64,000 nt of DNA from Hofstenia miamia (lineage: Eukaryota; Xenacoelomorpha; Acoela; Hofsteniidae): assembly GCA_900660155.1 (NCBI GenBank), contig CABFPE010000129.1, positions 1,006,829-1,070,828 of the forward strand, read 5' to 3'. Under the pieces are notes generated by a model. The model was not told the DNA's origin. It made no database searches and saw only the letters and a list, made by a program, of their open reading frames with translations. Of the stretch, positions 9,937 to 21,780 are shown one piece after another. How positions within the stretch are numbered: the first letter of the stretch is position 1; every line of letters begins with the position of its first letter. A program made the position numbers and the translations under genes.

Positions 9937-12900
9937 ATGCCGCCAAACAGACATTCAGGTAATTTTACTTCATTTTGTATTTCTAATACAGTTATTGCTC
10001 TAACCTTTTCGTAATTTCGGAATCTGTTAATCCCATTTAAATTTGTGTATTTAAATTTAATCCTTAGCGGAATCTTCGATATTTCAACATGGAGAATATT
10101 TGAAAAATTGTGTTTTCAAATGATATTAGTTATTAAATCCGAATTATCGGCGTAAGAAAATTGTTGTTCTTATTGGTTTCGATCTAAATTTTACTAGGGT
10201 TACATTAATTTTCGTATTCTTGACCATGACTTAAGGTATCTGTTTGAAATATCTAAAAAAACCGATTCAATGTTTCGCAAGCAATTGCTCGTTTCTGTAA
10301 AATAGTTTCGTGGGGAGCCTTATCCTCTTTTTTACTCATTTTTCTAGTCTTCCATTTTTCAACTCAATTGTGTATATTTCGTTAAGTACTATTGTGCTAT
10401 GGTTCTGGTGTGCTTGTGTAGCCAAAGCACTTAGTGTTAATGTGGAATTTTTTTGAATTACTGTTCGAAATTGGATTATCTTAACAGTTATGTTAATTGG
10501 TGCACAAAATGCTGCTGTTGCTAAATTTCAAATTTCCATTTTTAAAACATATTGTTTTTTGATATTGAAGAATTTTGCACATTTTGGCTTTGTAAAACTT
10601 TTTAAATGTAGATATTTATTAACAAAGATCTTAGCAATCTTCTCATATGTGTTGTCGATGTAATTTTAGGGACATAACTATAGATTTGCCTTAGAATTTG
10701 TATGTAGCGTTGATNAACTACTTGATGGATTTCAAAAATTTAAAAAGTATCATACAGTTTAATAATGACTCCCTCATAAACACTGGGTTTAAACGCGATT
10801 TGCGAGATTCGGTGATTTGACAATTTTCCCGGTGATACTCCCCCCTTAATGGTTTCGATCTAAATTTTACTAGGGTTACATTAATTTTCGTATTCTTGAC
10901 CATGACTTAAGGTATCTATATTTGAAATATCTAAAAAAACCGATTCAATGTTTCGCAAGCAATTGCTCGTTTTTGTAAAATAGTTTCGCGGGGATCCTTG
11001 TCTTCCATTTTTCAACTCAGTTGTGTATATTTCGCTAAGTACTATTGTACTATGGTTCTGGTGTGCTTGTGTCGCGATAACACCTAGTGTTAATGTGGAT
11101 TTTTTTTACATTACTGTACAAAATTGGATTATCTTAACAGTTATGTTAATTGGTGCACAAAATGCTGCAGTTACATATTGTTTTTTGATATTGAAGAATT
11201 TTGCACATTTTGGCTTTGTAAAGCTTTTTAAATGTAGATATTTATTAACAAACATCTTAGCAATCTTCTAATATGTGTTGTCGATGTAATTTTAGGGACA
11301 TAACTATAGATTTGCCTTAGAATTTGTTTGTTGCGTTGATTAATATGTGGAAAAAAACGCTTATATTAGAGCTGTGTACAAAAATCAAACATACATATTC
11401 GAGTTGTGTACATTTAAAATAAATTGTATAAAAAACCTATCAATGGGTAAATTGCTTAATGAACATTTGATGATTAAATGCATAAGTATTATACATACGT
11501 AACTGATATCGAAATTGTGTGGTATTAAAACCGCACATGACTAAGTACTACCTACGCTATGCATGCTTCGTAATCTTGAATAAATTTATCTAATCTTTGT
11601 TTACTTTTTGGTAACAAATTCTGCACGGTATTATAAATTTCGTTTGGAGTAGCCTCATAAATTTTAAAGACCAATAATCACATTAATGCATTTTGATAAA
11701 CATTTAACATTTAATTGTTGATCCTGGATGGATCAGTGTGATGCATTTATCACAGCCTCTGGCTTTAATAATATGTTATTATCCGTTAAAAAACGTGGAC
11801 CTTGAGGCTTAGTTTGTTTTCGAGAGCACTCTATCTGGTCAAGAATTTCCAATATTTCAGATAAACTAAAACTGCAGGCATGAAGATGAAGGCTAAAGCG
11901 ATGATGATGATGTTCTGCTAGTACGCATGTCAACGGAATTCATAATAACTAATTAGTTATCCATGTATTCACCGACATCCTTATCTATTGTTTGAAGGAC
12001 GCCCCTTCTACTTCAATCTTCCGTTATTGCTTTTTTGCTCTTTAAACCAGAATAGTTATTATCGCATTTCCCTTTTCACGGTTTTTTCAAACACTATCTC
12101 AACTTGTCCTCAGTGGTTTTAATGCCAAGTCATTTTGTTTGGTGAATTTCAGTAGATAAATTGCGCGTTTGTTATTGTTTTTGATTTTATCACTAACTGC
12201 CAGTTGAAAAGTAAACATCTTTATGAACAGTTTTCTAAAATATGAATTGAATGTTATGTAAACAATTTGTGTGTGTATCGTGCTGAACAATTGATTTCTC
12301 ACTATAGTTCATGTGAGTATTTTTCTCTTGTTTTAAATGTAGGCCTATAGGTTGGTATGCAGACGTATATAATTATTTCATTGACAATTAAGCAATAATC
12401 CCGCATGAGCTTGAGTGTTGTTTTTCAAAATTGGTATTCATACTTTCTATGTTATATTCTCGCATTTCGAAGGCCTCAATGTTTCACAAAGTTTATTATA
12501 TGAATATTTTTATGGGAGCAGTTACTCTTGGAACAAGAAATTTTATGTTGATATTTGGTGCATTACACCCTTCTCATGTATTTCCGTCTAAAGCAGTTTT
12601 TGGGTCGAAATATTCTAGGTTTCAAATATATTCGAATACAATACACATTCGGGTACTTCAGTAATATCATAATGTATTACATTGGTATTTTATACAAGTA
12701 TGTGTATACCATAATAGAAAAAAAGAAATGCTTTCTTTAACCACCATAGTTACAAAAAAATCTATTTTTAAATTGTTAGTTTTTTACAGTTGCAAAGACA
12801 TGGGGTAGAAAATGATGCAATATTAAATAGCATAGACAATGCTAAGAGCAAATTTAGCATGTCTAGACTAGTATTACTTTCTACTTTGATATGTGATTAG

Positions 12901-15900
12901 GAAAATTTATCGTTGAAATGGCGAATAGTGCAATCGCAATAATTAAAATAGACCGCGCTTAAATGACAAATTATCCAATGATGTGTTTATATGTAAAAGG
13001 ATACAATAAAATTCTGCGAAATTGAAAAAAATGGCGAATAGGTTTGGTGACGAAGGAACGCTACGACAAGTTCAATTAATATATTCTGGTATAATGCCTT
13101 TCATTGTTTTTAAGCCTTTATTTGTCTGTTGATTTTATTCTAAACTGCGATTCTCATTATTGGCTTCTTGAAGTTTTTGTAAATTTTGTAATTGTGAATA
13201 ATACATTTTTAGACGAAAGTCCACTCAGAAATACTCCATTGCCTCCCAAACTTAATTCAAGCAGTCCTCGGTCAATTTCCAAACTGACGTCTGCAGAAAG
13301 TGCTTTAATAGAACAAATATATTTCCTCACACTCGACTACATTGGCTATCGGCGCGATTTCGATATTGTGGAAAGGTGTAGTCCTCCAAAAGAAGCCGCA
13401 TCTGCCGTACGCAGATCCGCAGACAAAATGATCAATCAGTTCGAGATAAATATGCGAGCATTGATAAAAGACCTTGCAGGCGATCCTCTTGATAACAGTA
13501 AGGCAGTCCGTGGTTTCAGGTGCGCATCTGTTAAACGAATGTTTATTCAGTGTTGCTTCTTCATTGTTGACTTTGAAAAAATTGAAATTTATTTAGATCT
13601 GTGGCGGAAAAAATTCTACAGAATTCCGAGCAGAGTCCGTGGAATTTGCTGATCACCTTAATAGCCTTCGCTGGCCTTATGGCAACATCCATCAGAGTAA
13701 CTAAGGACAATGTATCCAATTGCAAACATTTATTAACCCAGTTACCCGCAGCTCTTCGCGAGACTCTCAAAGAAAACAAGAAAATCACTGGTAAAATGGT
13801 GGAGTTAGGCAGTATAGTGAGTCACCTCATTTCTAAATGTTTTAATTTTTATCAACAAGTTTTATAGAATCTCATCTTTACTGCATAACAACTGCGTATC
13901 TTTAAATGTTTTTTTTAAGTTACAATTTTTAAATATAAAATCCTATTATGTATTGTTACATTGTATGCACATATTCTTAAGCTTCTATGGTATTTAACAT
14001 ATAGGGTGGTGCACGTAAACCGCAGGATTTTAAACTTTGATTACTCCTCAAATATTCATCCAATCGGCATGAAATTTCGACTAATACTAGTTTGGAGAAT
14101 AAGATTTATGAAGATTCTACCTGTTGTTCTGAGAATTGTCAGAAAATTCTGATTCTATTGACTGAATGAAATGTACTCATTTTGTTGACATCGAAAATCT
14201 CGATCAAGTTAATTAACTTAACATAAATCGTATTCTGTGTTATGTCATCATTCGGACAGAAGAGACAGGAGCATCATATTCATGCAGGATGGTGCACCTC
14301 CACATTGGGTACTTCCTGTGAGTGAGTGGCTGAACAAGAAGATGCCTAACAGATGGAGGGGACGTGTTCGCCTGACCTGACACTTTGCGATATCTTCTTG
14401 TTCGAAGGTTTACCATATACAGCCAAAATCCATGCAAGACCTGAAGGACCACATCATACAATCATTTCAAGAATTAACAACTGAGATGTGTCAAGAACTG
14501 CTCTGGGTTATCAAAAGTGACTCGAACCCGTCATCAAGAATGGAGGAGGACACGTTAAAGTTCGATTACTACTAACACTTTTTTCATTTAATAAACGTTT
14601 TCTATGAAATTTACCTTAATTCGTTTTGTTTATTATTGATAGAGACGTGAGGGGAATAAAGGTAGAAAGTCGAAATTTCATGACGTTTGGATGAATATTT
14701 GAGGAGTAATCAAAGGTTTTCGGTTTACGTGCGCCACCCTGTATATCTATAATTTGATAGATGCGCAGTGTGAATATTGTGAATTTTTCTTCATTGATTA
14801 CACAGTGTTCGGATTTCCCAAAAAATTGCACTCCGGCTTTTTGGCTTTATATTGTAGATCTATTTAGAAATTCAATATTTTTGAAATACAACGAGGCAAA
14901 AATCAAATATATCAGATTTTACAATACGACATTGCCCGATTTAGTAGGGTGTTTTCCATGAGTTATTAAACGAAATTTATGCAATTTCATTAGTAAATAT
15001 TACAATTCTAGATGGATATTAAGATCAAGATCAAATAAAACAGGCCTGAGATTTAAGATATTTCTTAAAATATAGTAGCCATATTTTCAGAATATAACAT
15101 ACCAAAGTAGTCATTGACTTACAAACGCAGTCGTCTATATAGTATGTTATTAAATAACAAAGCTCTACACCTGATTTGTGTTTTAAATTCAGTTATAATA
15201 ATTAAATTGCTTAAATTAAGTAACTGATTCAAAAACAGCCTGAAAATAACCGCCAAATGATGGCAAAATCCTCTACATTGGAAATTGTCAGCTCATTTAT
15301 CATATCACTCAGCAACTAGATCAGAATTTCGATCCTGCAAATGCAACACTGAAACTTATCGACAACCCTTCATACCATGTGCAATGAACCTTTTTCAAGA
15401 AGTTTTCAACATGCTCTAGTTATTATAGTGCTTATTTATTGTGATGTATTATTTCCTATTTGGATTTTTCCACAGGAAATAAAACCTCTATTATTATTAT
15501 TATTATTATTAAGTTGTTTTTATTGATTCTTGAGTCGATGTACTTCAAGAAAATACCTACTAAGAATTTGAAAAGAGTCAAAAGCAATTTATTGCAAAAA
15601 TTATTTAGTACAAGACTATAAACTAAAACTATTTTCAAAATAATAGTAACATATACATATATAATTGTGTGGTGTGTGTTTGTTGGGGATTTGTGTGGTG
15701 TGTACATTATCTAGGNNNNNNNNNNNNNNNNNNNNNAGGCCTGAGATTTAAGATATTTCTTAAAATATAGTAGCCATATTTTCAGAATATAACATACCAA
15801 AGTAGTCATTGACTTACAAACGCAGTAGACTATATAGTATGTTATTAAATAACAGAGCTCTCGACCTGATTTGTGTTTTAAATTCAGTTATAATAATTAA

Positions 15901-18196
15901 ATTGCTTAAATTAAGTAAGATAACTGATGCAAAAACAGCCTGAAAATAATAACCCCCAAATGATGGCAAAAACAGTTTTTTTTCAATTCATCCTCTACAT
16001 TGGAAATTGTCAGCTCATTTATCATATCACTCAGCAACTAGATCAGAATTTCGATCCTACAAATGCAACACTGAAACTTATCGACGTACCTTCATACCAG
16101 GTGCAATTAATCTTCTTCAAAGAGAAGTTTTCAACATGCTCTAGTTATTATAGTGCTTATTTATTGTGATGTACTATTTCCTATTTGGATTTTTCCACAG
16201 GAAATAAAACCTCTATTTTTATTAAGTTGCTTTTATTGATTCTTTAGTCGATGTACTTCAAAAAAATACCTATTAAGAATTTGAAAATGAGCTTTTTTAT
16301 TATTTTTATCTTTTCCCCATTGAGGTTTAATTGCACCGAAGAATTTGTTATTTATTTGTATAAATGTTAATAAATACTTTCCCCCTAAATTGGCTACATT
16401 AATTTCATATTTTGCGTGGCTTAAATAGCCATTATTTATCTTAATGTAATTTTTCTTTTGTGAGATACTCTTCTACTTATAGATTTCAAAGATATTTAAA
16501 TCATTTATATAGAATATCGAATCGCTAAATTTTTGTTAAATTTTGTTTTCAAGTTTTTTCAAATTTATTAAAAATTTCTGAGTGAAGAATTTGACGATCA
16601 CTGTGTAATCATTCCTTTGCAGGCGGGTTTAGTGAAACGTCACCTCCCCTTTTTTTCAAAAACTATCTAGCCCTTATATGAAATTCCGGTTTTTTATGTG
16701 AGTATTGTGATAAAATATAAATTATTAATGGTTTTCATTTTCTCGACAATATTTATGCTTTTCCTTGAATAAAAAGCATATTGAATTATTAGCTATCATG
16801 TGAATAAATATAAATTTGTACGGAGATTCTTATAAATCATTCCATTTTTTGCAAAATATGGTAAGATTTACAAAAAAAAATTGATGAATCCCCATTCAAA
16901 ATTGTCTAGGATTGCGCCTGTTCCTTTGTATATGTTTGTTTTTTGGAGTTAGTAAGAACAATGGCGGCGTTGATATTTTAATATGTTCTCCAATTGCACT
17001 TTTTACCTACAGATGGAAGCTGTTATAATTTGGAATTGGAACAATTATACCGCCGAACTGCAAACCGCAGACCGCAAATCGCGCTATTGATTTTCTCAAA
17101 CCGCACTATTTGGTTAGTCAAGAATCCGACTTCCGAAATATGGGTTTTGAACCATTTTCGAATATTCACGAGAGCATTCCTATGGATGGCAAATCCGGTA
17201 TTCGTCACCGTAGACACTATTAATGGAAATACTGATTACAATGAGCTCAAATGAAAACTCTTTCAAATGCTTTTGGATGTTTAATTCACGCATTGCTGAA
17301 GATCTGGAAAAAAGATGTTTGGCATTTATTATGGGAACAGTTATATCACGACTAGCAAGAGCACATTAAAATGCACACACAATTCCGACAAGTGAAGCTG
17401 CATTAGAGAGCTTATTCAGTCGACACGAACGGATCCACTCGAACATGCAAATTTAGGTTGAACGACGATATCGTTTAGAAAATATTGTTCTTCCGATACA
17501 ACATTGGGTGCGCCTATACCCGAATCTTCCGTTTTTGAAAACTCGGCAGATCAACTATCGGAGTTTATTGATGTATTGTTTGAAGAATAGCATTTGTGAA
17601 AATTTTAAATGCAAGTGTTTGAAACAAATAATTGTTTGTTTTAAACTACATCGAAACCGCAATTTGGTTCCAATCCATGGTTATTATCCTCATAGCAGTG
17701 TCATCTGTCGATATTCCTACCTCAATGCTTCTACAGTGCAATTAGCTTCCTCATCATAAGTTCGAGTTAACTTCCCTAGACAGTAGTAATGCTGTTTTCA
17801 TTTAAGGAATTTTATTGCTTTTTGTTTTTTTTAAACTATGGATAGGTAATCGTTGTACCTCATGTACTTAGGATAGTTTCCTAATACATGTGTATGTATT
17901 TTGTAACCAATAACCTAAAAAATCAAAGGAGATAAGGAATAGTAGTGTACTACTGTATAATTGCATATGATTTAAATTATTTGTAGGTAAGGCAATTATC
18001 ATAATTCGGTATGTTTATTAAATTATTCATTTCCTTTGTTGTATCTTTCTCATGAATATTTTTTTAGGACAATTTAGTTTCCAGCATAACGCCCTCAGAT
18101 GACCAATTTGAAAACAGTATTTGGAAAGGACTGCTAACAACTGCTACTGTACTGGGCATATCATCTGTTGCCGCAATGATATTTAATAGATATTAA
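9937..18196 (+). CDS. Bcl-2 family protein with C-terminal membrane anchor
   Basis: Four exons (9937-9958, 13213-13519, 13597-13816, 18068-18196) join in phase through GT-AG introns and encode 225 residues. Visible parts: a BH4-like helix around ALIEQIYFLTLDYIGYRRDF (38-57), a BH3-like helix AVRRSADKMINQFEINM (72-88, with the conserved Asp78), a BH1-like segment SPWNLLITLIAFAGLMA (123-139) and a hydrophobic tail GLLTTATVLGISSVAAMIF (204-222) followed by NRY, as in tail-anchored mitochondrial/ER members. The overall size and order match multidomain Bcl-2 proteins. BH1 lacks the usual NWGR and BH2 is not obvious, so pro- or anti-survival role cannot be assigned. The first exon is open upstream to an acceptor at 9882, so the ATG at 9937 is probable, not certain. 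The two large introns carry transposons. Confidence 0.88.
10175..11340. repeat. Two diverged copies of a ~0.5 kb block around a single N
   Basis: 10175-10714 and about 10850-11340 are the same sequence with substitutions and small indels. Between them lie an N (10715) and about 134 bases not seen elsewhere. Both lie in Bcl-2 intron 1. The two copies look like two alleles placed in tandem. I recognise no gene in them. Confidence 0.75.
11341..13212 (+). other. Remainder of Bcl-2 intron 1
   Basis: AT-rich; short open frames only, none resembling a known protein. The intron ends with the acceptor ACATTTTTAG at 13212. Confidence 0.5.
14002..14741 (+). mobile_element. Degenerate Tc1/mariner-type DNA transposon in Bcl-2 intron 3
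   Basis: Ends are long imperfect inverted repeats: the left reads TAGGGTGGTGCACGTAAACC, the reverse complement of the right CAGGGTGGCGCACGTAAACC, and similarity continues about 80 bases inward. Each end is next to a TA dinucleotide (14000-14001 and 14742-14743), the expected target duplication. At about 14270-14370 a fragment translates as FMQDGAPPHW followed by VSEWLNKKMPNRWRGR, the DDE-region signature of mariner-like transposases. At 740 bp it is shorter than an autonomous element, and the frame is interrupted, so it is dead. Confidence 0.82.
15042..16290. repeat. Duplicated ~0.6 kb block on both sides of a 21-N gap
   Basis: 15042-15715 and 15737-16290 start with the same AGGCCTGAGATTTAAGATAT and run in parallel with small differences; the gap is 15716-15736. 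The right copy holds an 80-codon frame (15927-16169) containing IGNCQLIYHITQQLDQNFD, which I cannot place; the left copy is broken there. Each copy ends in a polyadenylation-like GAAATAAAACCTC and an ATT-rich run, as in a processed transcript or LINE tail. The duplication is probably an assembly or allelic effect. Confidence 0.7.
16620..16920. mobile_element. hAT miniature inverted-repeat element with perfect target duplication
   Basis: The 301-bp element begins CAGGCGGGTTTAGTG and ends in CCTAGGATTGCGCCTG-type sequence, so its ends are CAGGCG inverted. It is flanked by the identical 8-base TTCCTTTG at 16612-16619 and 16921-16928. An 8-base duplication with CAG-type ends is diagnostic of hAT. 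There is no coding frame inside. Confidence 0.8.
17280..17520 (+). pseudogene. hAT transposase C-terminal remnant
   Basis: About 17374-17450 translates as TIPTSEAALESLFSRHERIHS, close to the hAT dimerisation-domain signature (PTSxAAxERxFSxxxRIHS). A stop follows within 20 codons, and then RRYRLENIV resembles the end of that domain. No catalytic domain is visible upstream and no ends were identified. It is a dead fragment within Bcl-2 intron 3. Confidence 0.55.
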
Positions 18197-19261
18197 GCAT
18201 TTTTTATAGTTTACAGACAATAAATAAAAATCAGTTTTACGATTGTTAAAGTACGATTATTTCTCAATAAAATTCCAACAACACATTTTGTAATTAAATT
18301 TCCATTCTTAAATCCAGATTTTATTGTAAATTTATTACTGTATTTTTATAAAACAGTAGCAATATATTTGGGTATATAAGGCATTTTTTAGTTATTTTTG
18401 ACAGGTTAGCCCATTCACTAACTNTGAAGAATAGCATTTGTGAAAATTTTAAATGCAAGTGTTTGAAACAAATAATTGTTTGTTTTAAACTACATCGAAA
18501 CCGCAATTTGGTTCCAATCCATGGTTATTATCCTCATAGCAGTGTCATCTGTCGATATTCCTACCTCAATGCTTCTACAGTGCAATTAGCTTCCTCATCA
18601 TAAGTTCGAGTTAACTTCCCTAGACAGTAGTAAATCTGTTTTCATTTAAGGAATTATATTGCTTTTTGTTTTTTTAACTATGGGTCACAGCAGAGTTGTT
18701 CCCTCATGTACTTAGGATAGTTTCCTAATACATGTGTATTGTAACCAATAATCTAAAAAATCAAGGGAGATAAGGAATAGTAGTGTACTACTGTATAATT
18801 GCATATGATTTAAATTATTTGTAGGTAAGGCAATTATCATAATTCGGTATGTTTATTAAATTATTCATTTCCTTTGTTGTATCTTTCTCATGAATATTTT
18901 TTTAGGACAATTTAGTTTCCAGCATAACGCCCTCAGATGACCAATTTGAAAACAGTATTTGGAAAGGACTGCTAACAACTGCTACTGTACTGGGCATATC
19001 ATCTGTTGCCGCAATGATATTTAATAGATATTAAGCATTTTTTATAGTTTACAGACAATAAATAAAAATCAGTTTTACGATTGTTAAAGTACGATTATTT
19101 CTCAATAAAATTCCAACAACACATTTTGTAATTAAATTTCCATTCTTAAATCCAGATTTTATTGTAAATTTATTACTGTATTTTTATAAAACAGTAGCAA
19201 TATATTTGGGTATATAAGGCATTTTTTAGTTATTTTTGACAGGTTAGCCCATTCACTAACT
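17581..19261. repeat. Tandem duplicate around a single N, with a second Bcl-2 last exon
   Basis: 17581-18423 and 18425-19261 match closely, with a few substitutions and indels; the N at 18424 is the junction. The second copy holds a complete duplicate of the last Bcl-2 exon (18906-19034), including acceptor and stop. As no other exon is repeated, this is best read as two alleles or contig ends laid end to end. Confidence 0.85.
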
Positions 19262-19984
19262 GAAATGGAATGAAAACTGATAAATTTTCTGAACATAATT
19301 TTCATTATCTATGTGCTAAAATATGATAAATAGACATTTCAAATACTTATATAATTTATTTGTACATATGGGCAACATAAGTATGCTGAAATATAAAGTC
19401 AACACTGCATTTAAGAAAAATACATATCTTTATGTGAATTCAATTATTTATTAGTGAATATTTCATTTTTTGTAATTTTTTATTTTTTCCATTTTACTTT
19501 TTTTTTGGTATCCCATTCCATAATTAGTAACTTTTTATCTTTATTTATAAGTGGGCTATAGAATAAATTGCCAATGTTCCTAGGTTTACACATGTCACAA
19601 AATTCTATAGACTTTGAACTTATGAGACCTACAAGGTATCTCTTTTACATCTCATTTATTTGTCATTAACACACTATTAGGGAAAAATTCAAATACCGTA
19701 AGTTTCATTTAAAGTGCGACCCAAGATTGAAAAATGTTTACTAAGATTAATAAAATTAAAAACAGGTTCGCTGGTAACTTTTTTCGTAAAGGCAGCGGAG
19801 ATCCTAAATGAAATGTCCTTACGTTTGCGATCATCTTCAATTTCTAAAAAGGTAATACGCGAATATTTCCTAAATTAAAGTGGAATAACGAAAAGGTATT
19901 CATCCAACTTTAAACTGCATGTAGCTTAGCTGATAAACAATCATGGTGCTTATCGATATTTGTACTGCTCTGTAGTTTTTATAG
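19262..19984. other. Gene-free AT-rich stretch
   Basis: Nothing recognised between the duplicated Bcl-2 3' flank and the first LINE fragment. Confidence 0.5.
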
Positions 19985-20580
19985 TTGGTTAAAGTATTAA
20001 TAGTAGGAAAAACACAATTTATGTTACAACCTAAATCAGAAATAAATAGTAGTATAAATTTAAAAATTAAAATTCACAAAATATTTAATTGTTATGAAAC
20101 TAAGTATCTTGGAGTACCAGTCAACACATCTCTCAACTTTAGAGAACTAATAGATACAAACATGGCTCGAGCTGCTAGGTTTAATACTCGAAGCATTTAA
20201 CCAATTTTGTTCCTAAAAATTTCTTAATAAATTATGCACGAAGAAAAATTTATGGAATTTTCAGCAATTTGTTAATTTTTGTGATAATGAACACATTACA
20301 CGCTGGAAAAAACTAGAAAAAGTTAAATTGGCCTATTGAAATAATTTCCAGTCTGGTTTTTAACATTTCTATGTTCTATAATGAACAGAATTATGAGACT
20401 AGTAATGACATTACCTATCTTACAGTACTGTATTTTATAATATTCTAATGCATTAAAATATTGCTTTTTCACCAACAGCTTTCAGTTGGTCCTTTACTAT
20501 TTCCATTAATGATTTGTCGATTTAACAACATGTGACGTTATACAATATGCAGATGATGCAATAATGATTCATTATTCATG
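19985..20580 (+). mobile_element. LINE reverse-transcriptase debris
   Basis: 19985-20200 translates with KIFNCYETKYLGVPVNTSLN, the KYLG motif that follows the palm domain in non-LTR reverse transcriptases. About 20528-20565 encodes a separate piece with YADDA, the catalytic YxDD region, which normally lies upstream of KYLG. The reversed order shows that at least two broken copies are juxtaposed. Confidence 0.65.
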
Positions 20581-21780
20581 TTATGGCATGAATATATGCA
20601 AGATATTTAAAAAATGGATTTTCATTAAAACAAAACATTCTTTATTCTACTTTCTAATACTAACAATAATGTTACTTATATTCGGCATCGAGATTAATCC
20701 CGGACCTTCCAAATCTGATATTTATGAATACTCAGAATTATCAAGCAATTCATTCAACTAATTCTTTTAAATATTTTCACATAAATTTTCAGAATCTTTC
20801 AATAAAAAATTCGGAATTTAGACAATTCTTTTCTGAACTGCATTCAAACTTTATTCTGGCCATAATTGAAACCTGGTTTACAAATGATAAGTAATTAAAA
20901 TTCGTCCTGGTCAATCGATAAGTCTAAATTTAAAATATTTAGAAAGGACAGAAATCTAACCTTTCATTTTTTTAATACCTTAAATACTCAAACCTAAACT
21001 TAGGACAGATATAGCAAAAGATTCAACTTATGAAAGTCTTTGGGTTGAAATTCGAAACCCAGACAAAAGTTTTAATAGGCAATTATTAACTATCTCTTAT
21101 TGTCCAAATAAAACAAATGGAAGATGAATTTTCTACTTCTCTGAGGTATAACACGAATATAATGGTAATGGGAGACTGGAATGTAAATCTTCTAAACAAT
21201 AACGAAAAAAGTAAGTTTGGCAATTTTCTCAATAATTTCAATATTTCACTAATAAATAATAAAATTCCTTCTAGAATTCCTGCTAATAGTAAAACGTTTA
21301 TTGACTATTTCATGATACCAGAAAATGCTTCGTCTTATTTTTGTTTTGAATTTCCATACTCAGATCACTACCTTATTGCTACTTTTTCGAATATTCTAAA
21401 AGTTTGTAAACCCTCTAAATCTTGAATAAAAATACGAGAAAATGTGGATATATGCTGCCCAGAAAAATATATTCTTTCATTCAAATATTCCAAAAAACTC
21501 AAAATAATGTTTTAAAGCCATGGATTGACTCTAAATGCATCGATTTAATCGAAATAAAGAAACAGAAATGGAAAAAATACTTAAATTCCCATACACTGGA
21601 AAATCATAATGCTTATATATCTGCACGAAATTTATGTAATATTGATATAAGGAAAGCAAGTAATAATTATTTCCGTCTTCAGTATCAAAGTCTTTCTTCC
21701 CAAAAAAATAATTGGGAATTTGTTAACAATTTGCTAAATAGAAAAAACATGCGAACCGAAGAAATAGAATATACTTTAAA

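Noticed and set aside
18906-19034. Alternative last exon of the Bcl-2-like gene
   Set aside because: It encodes the same residues as the first copy and belongs to a duplicated block joined by an N, so it is not alternative splicing.
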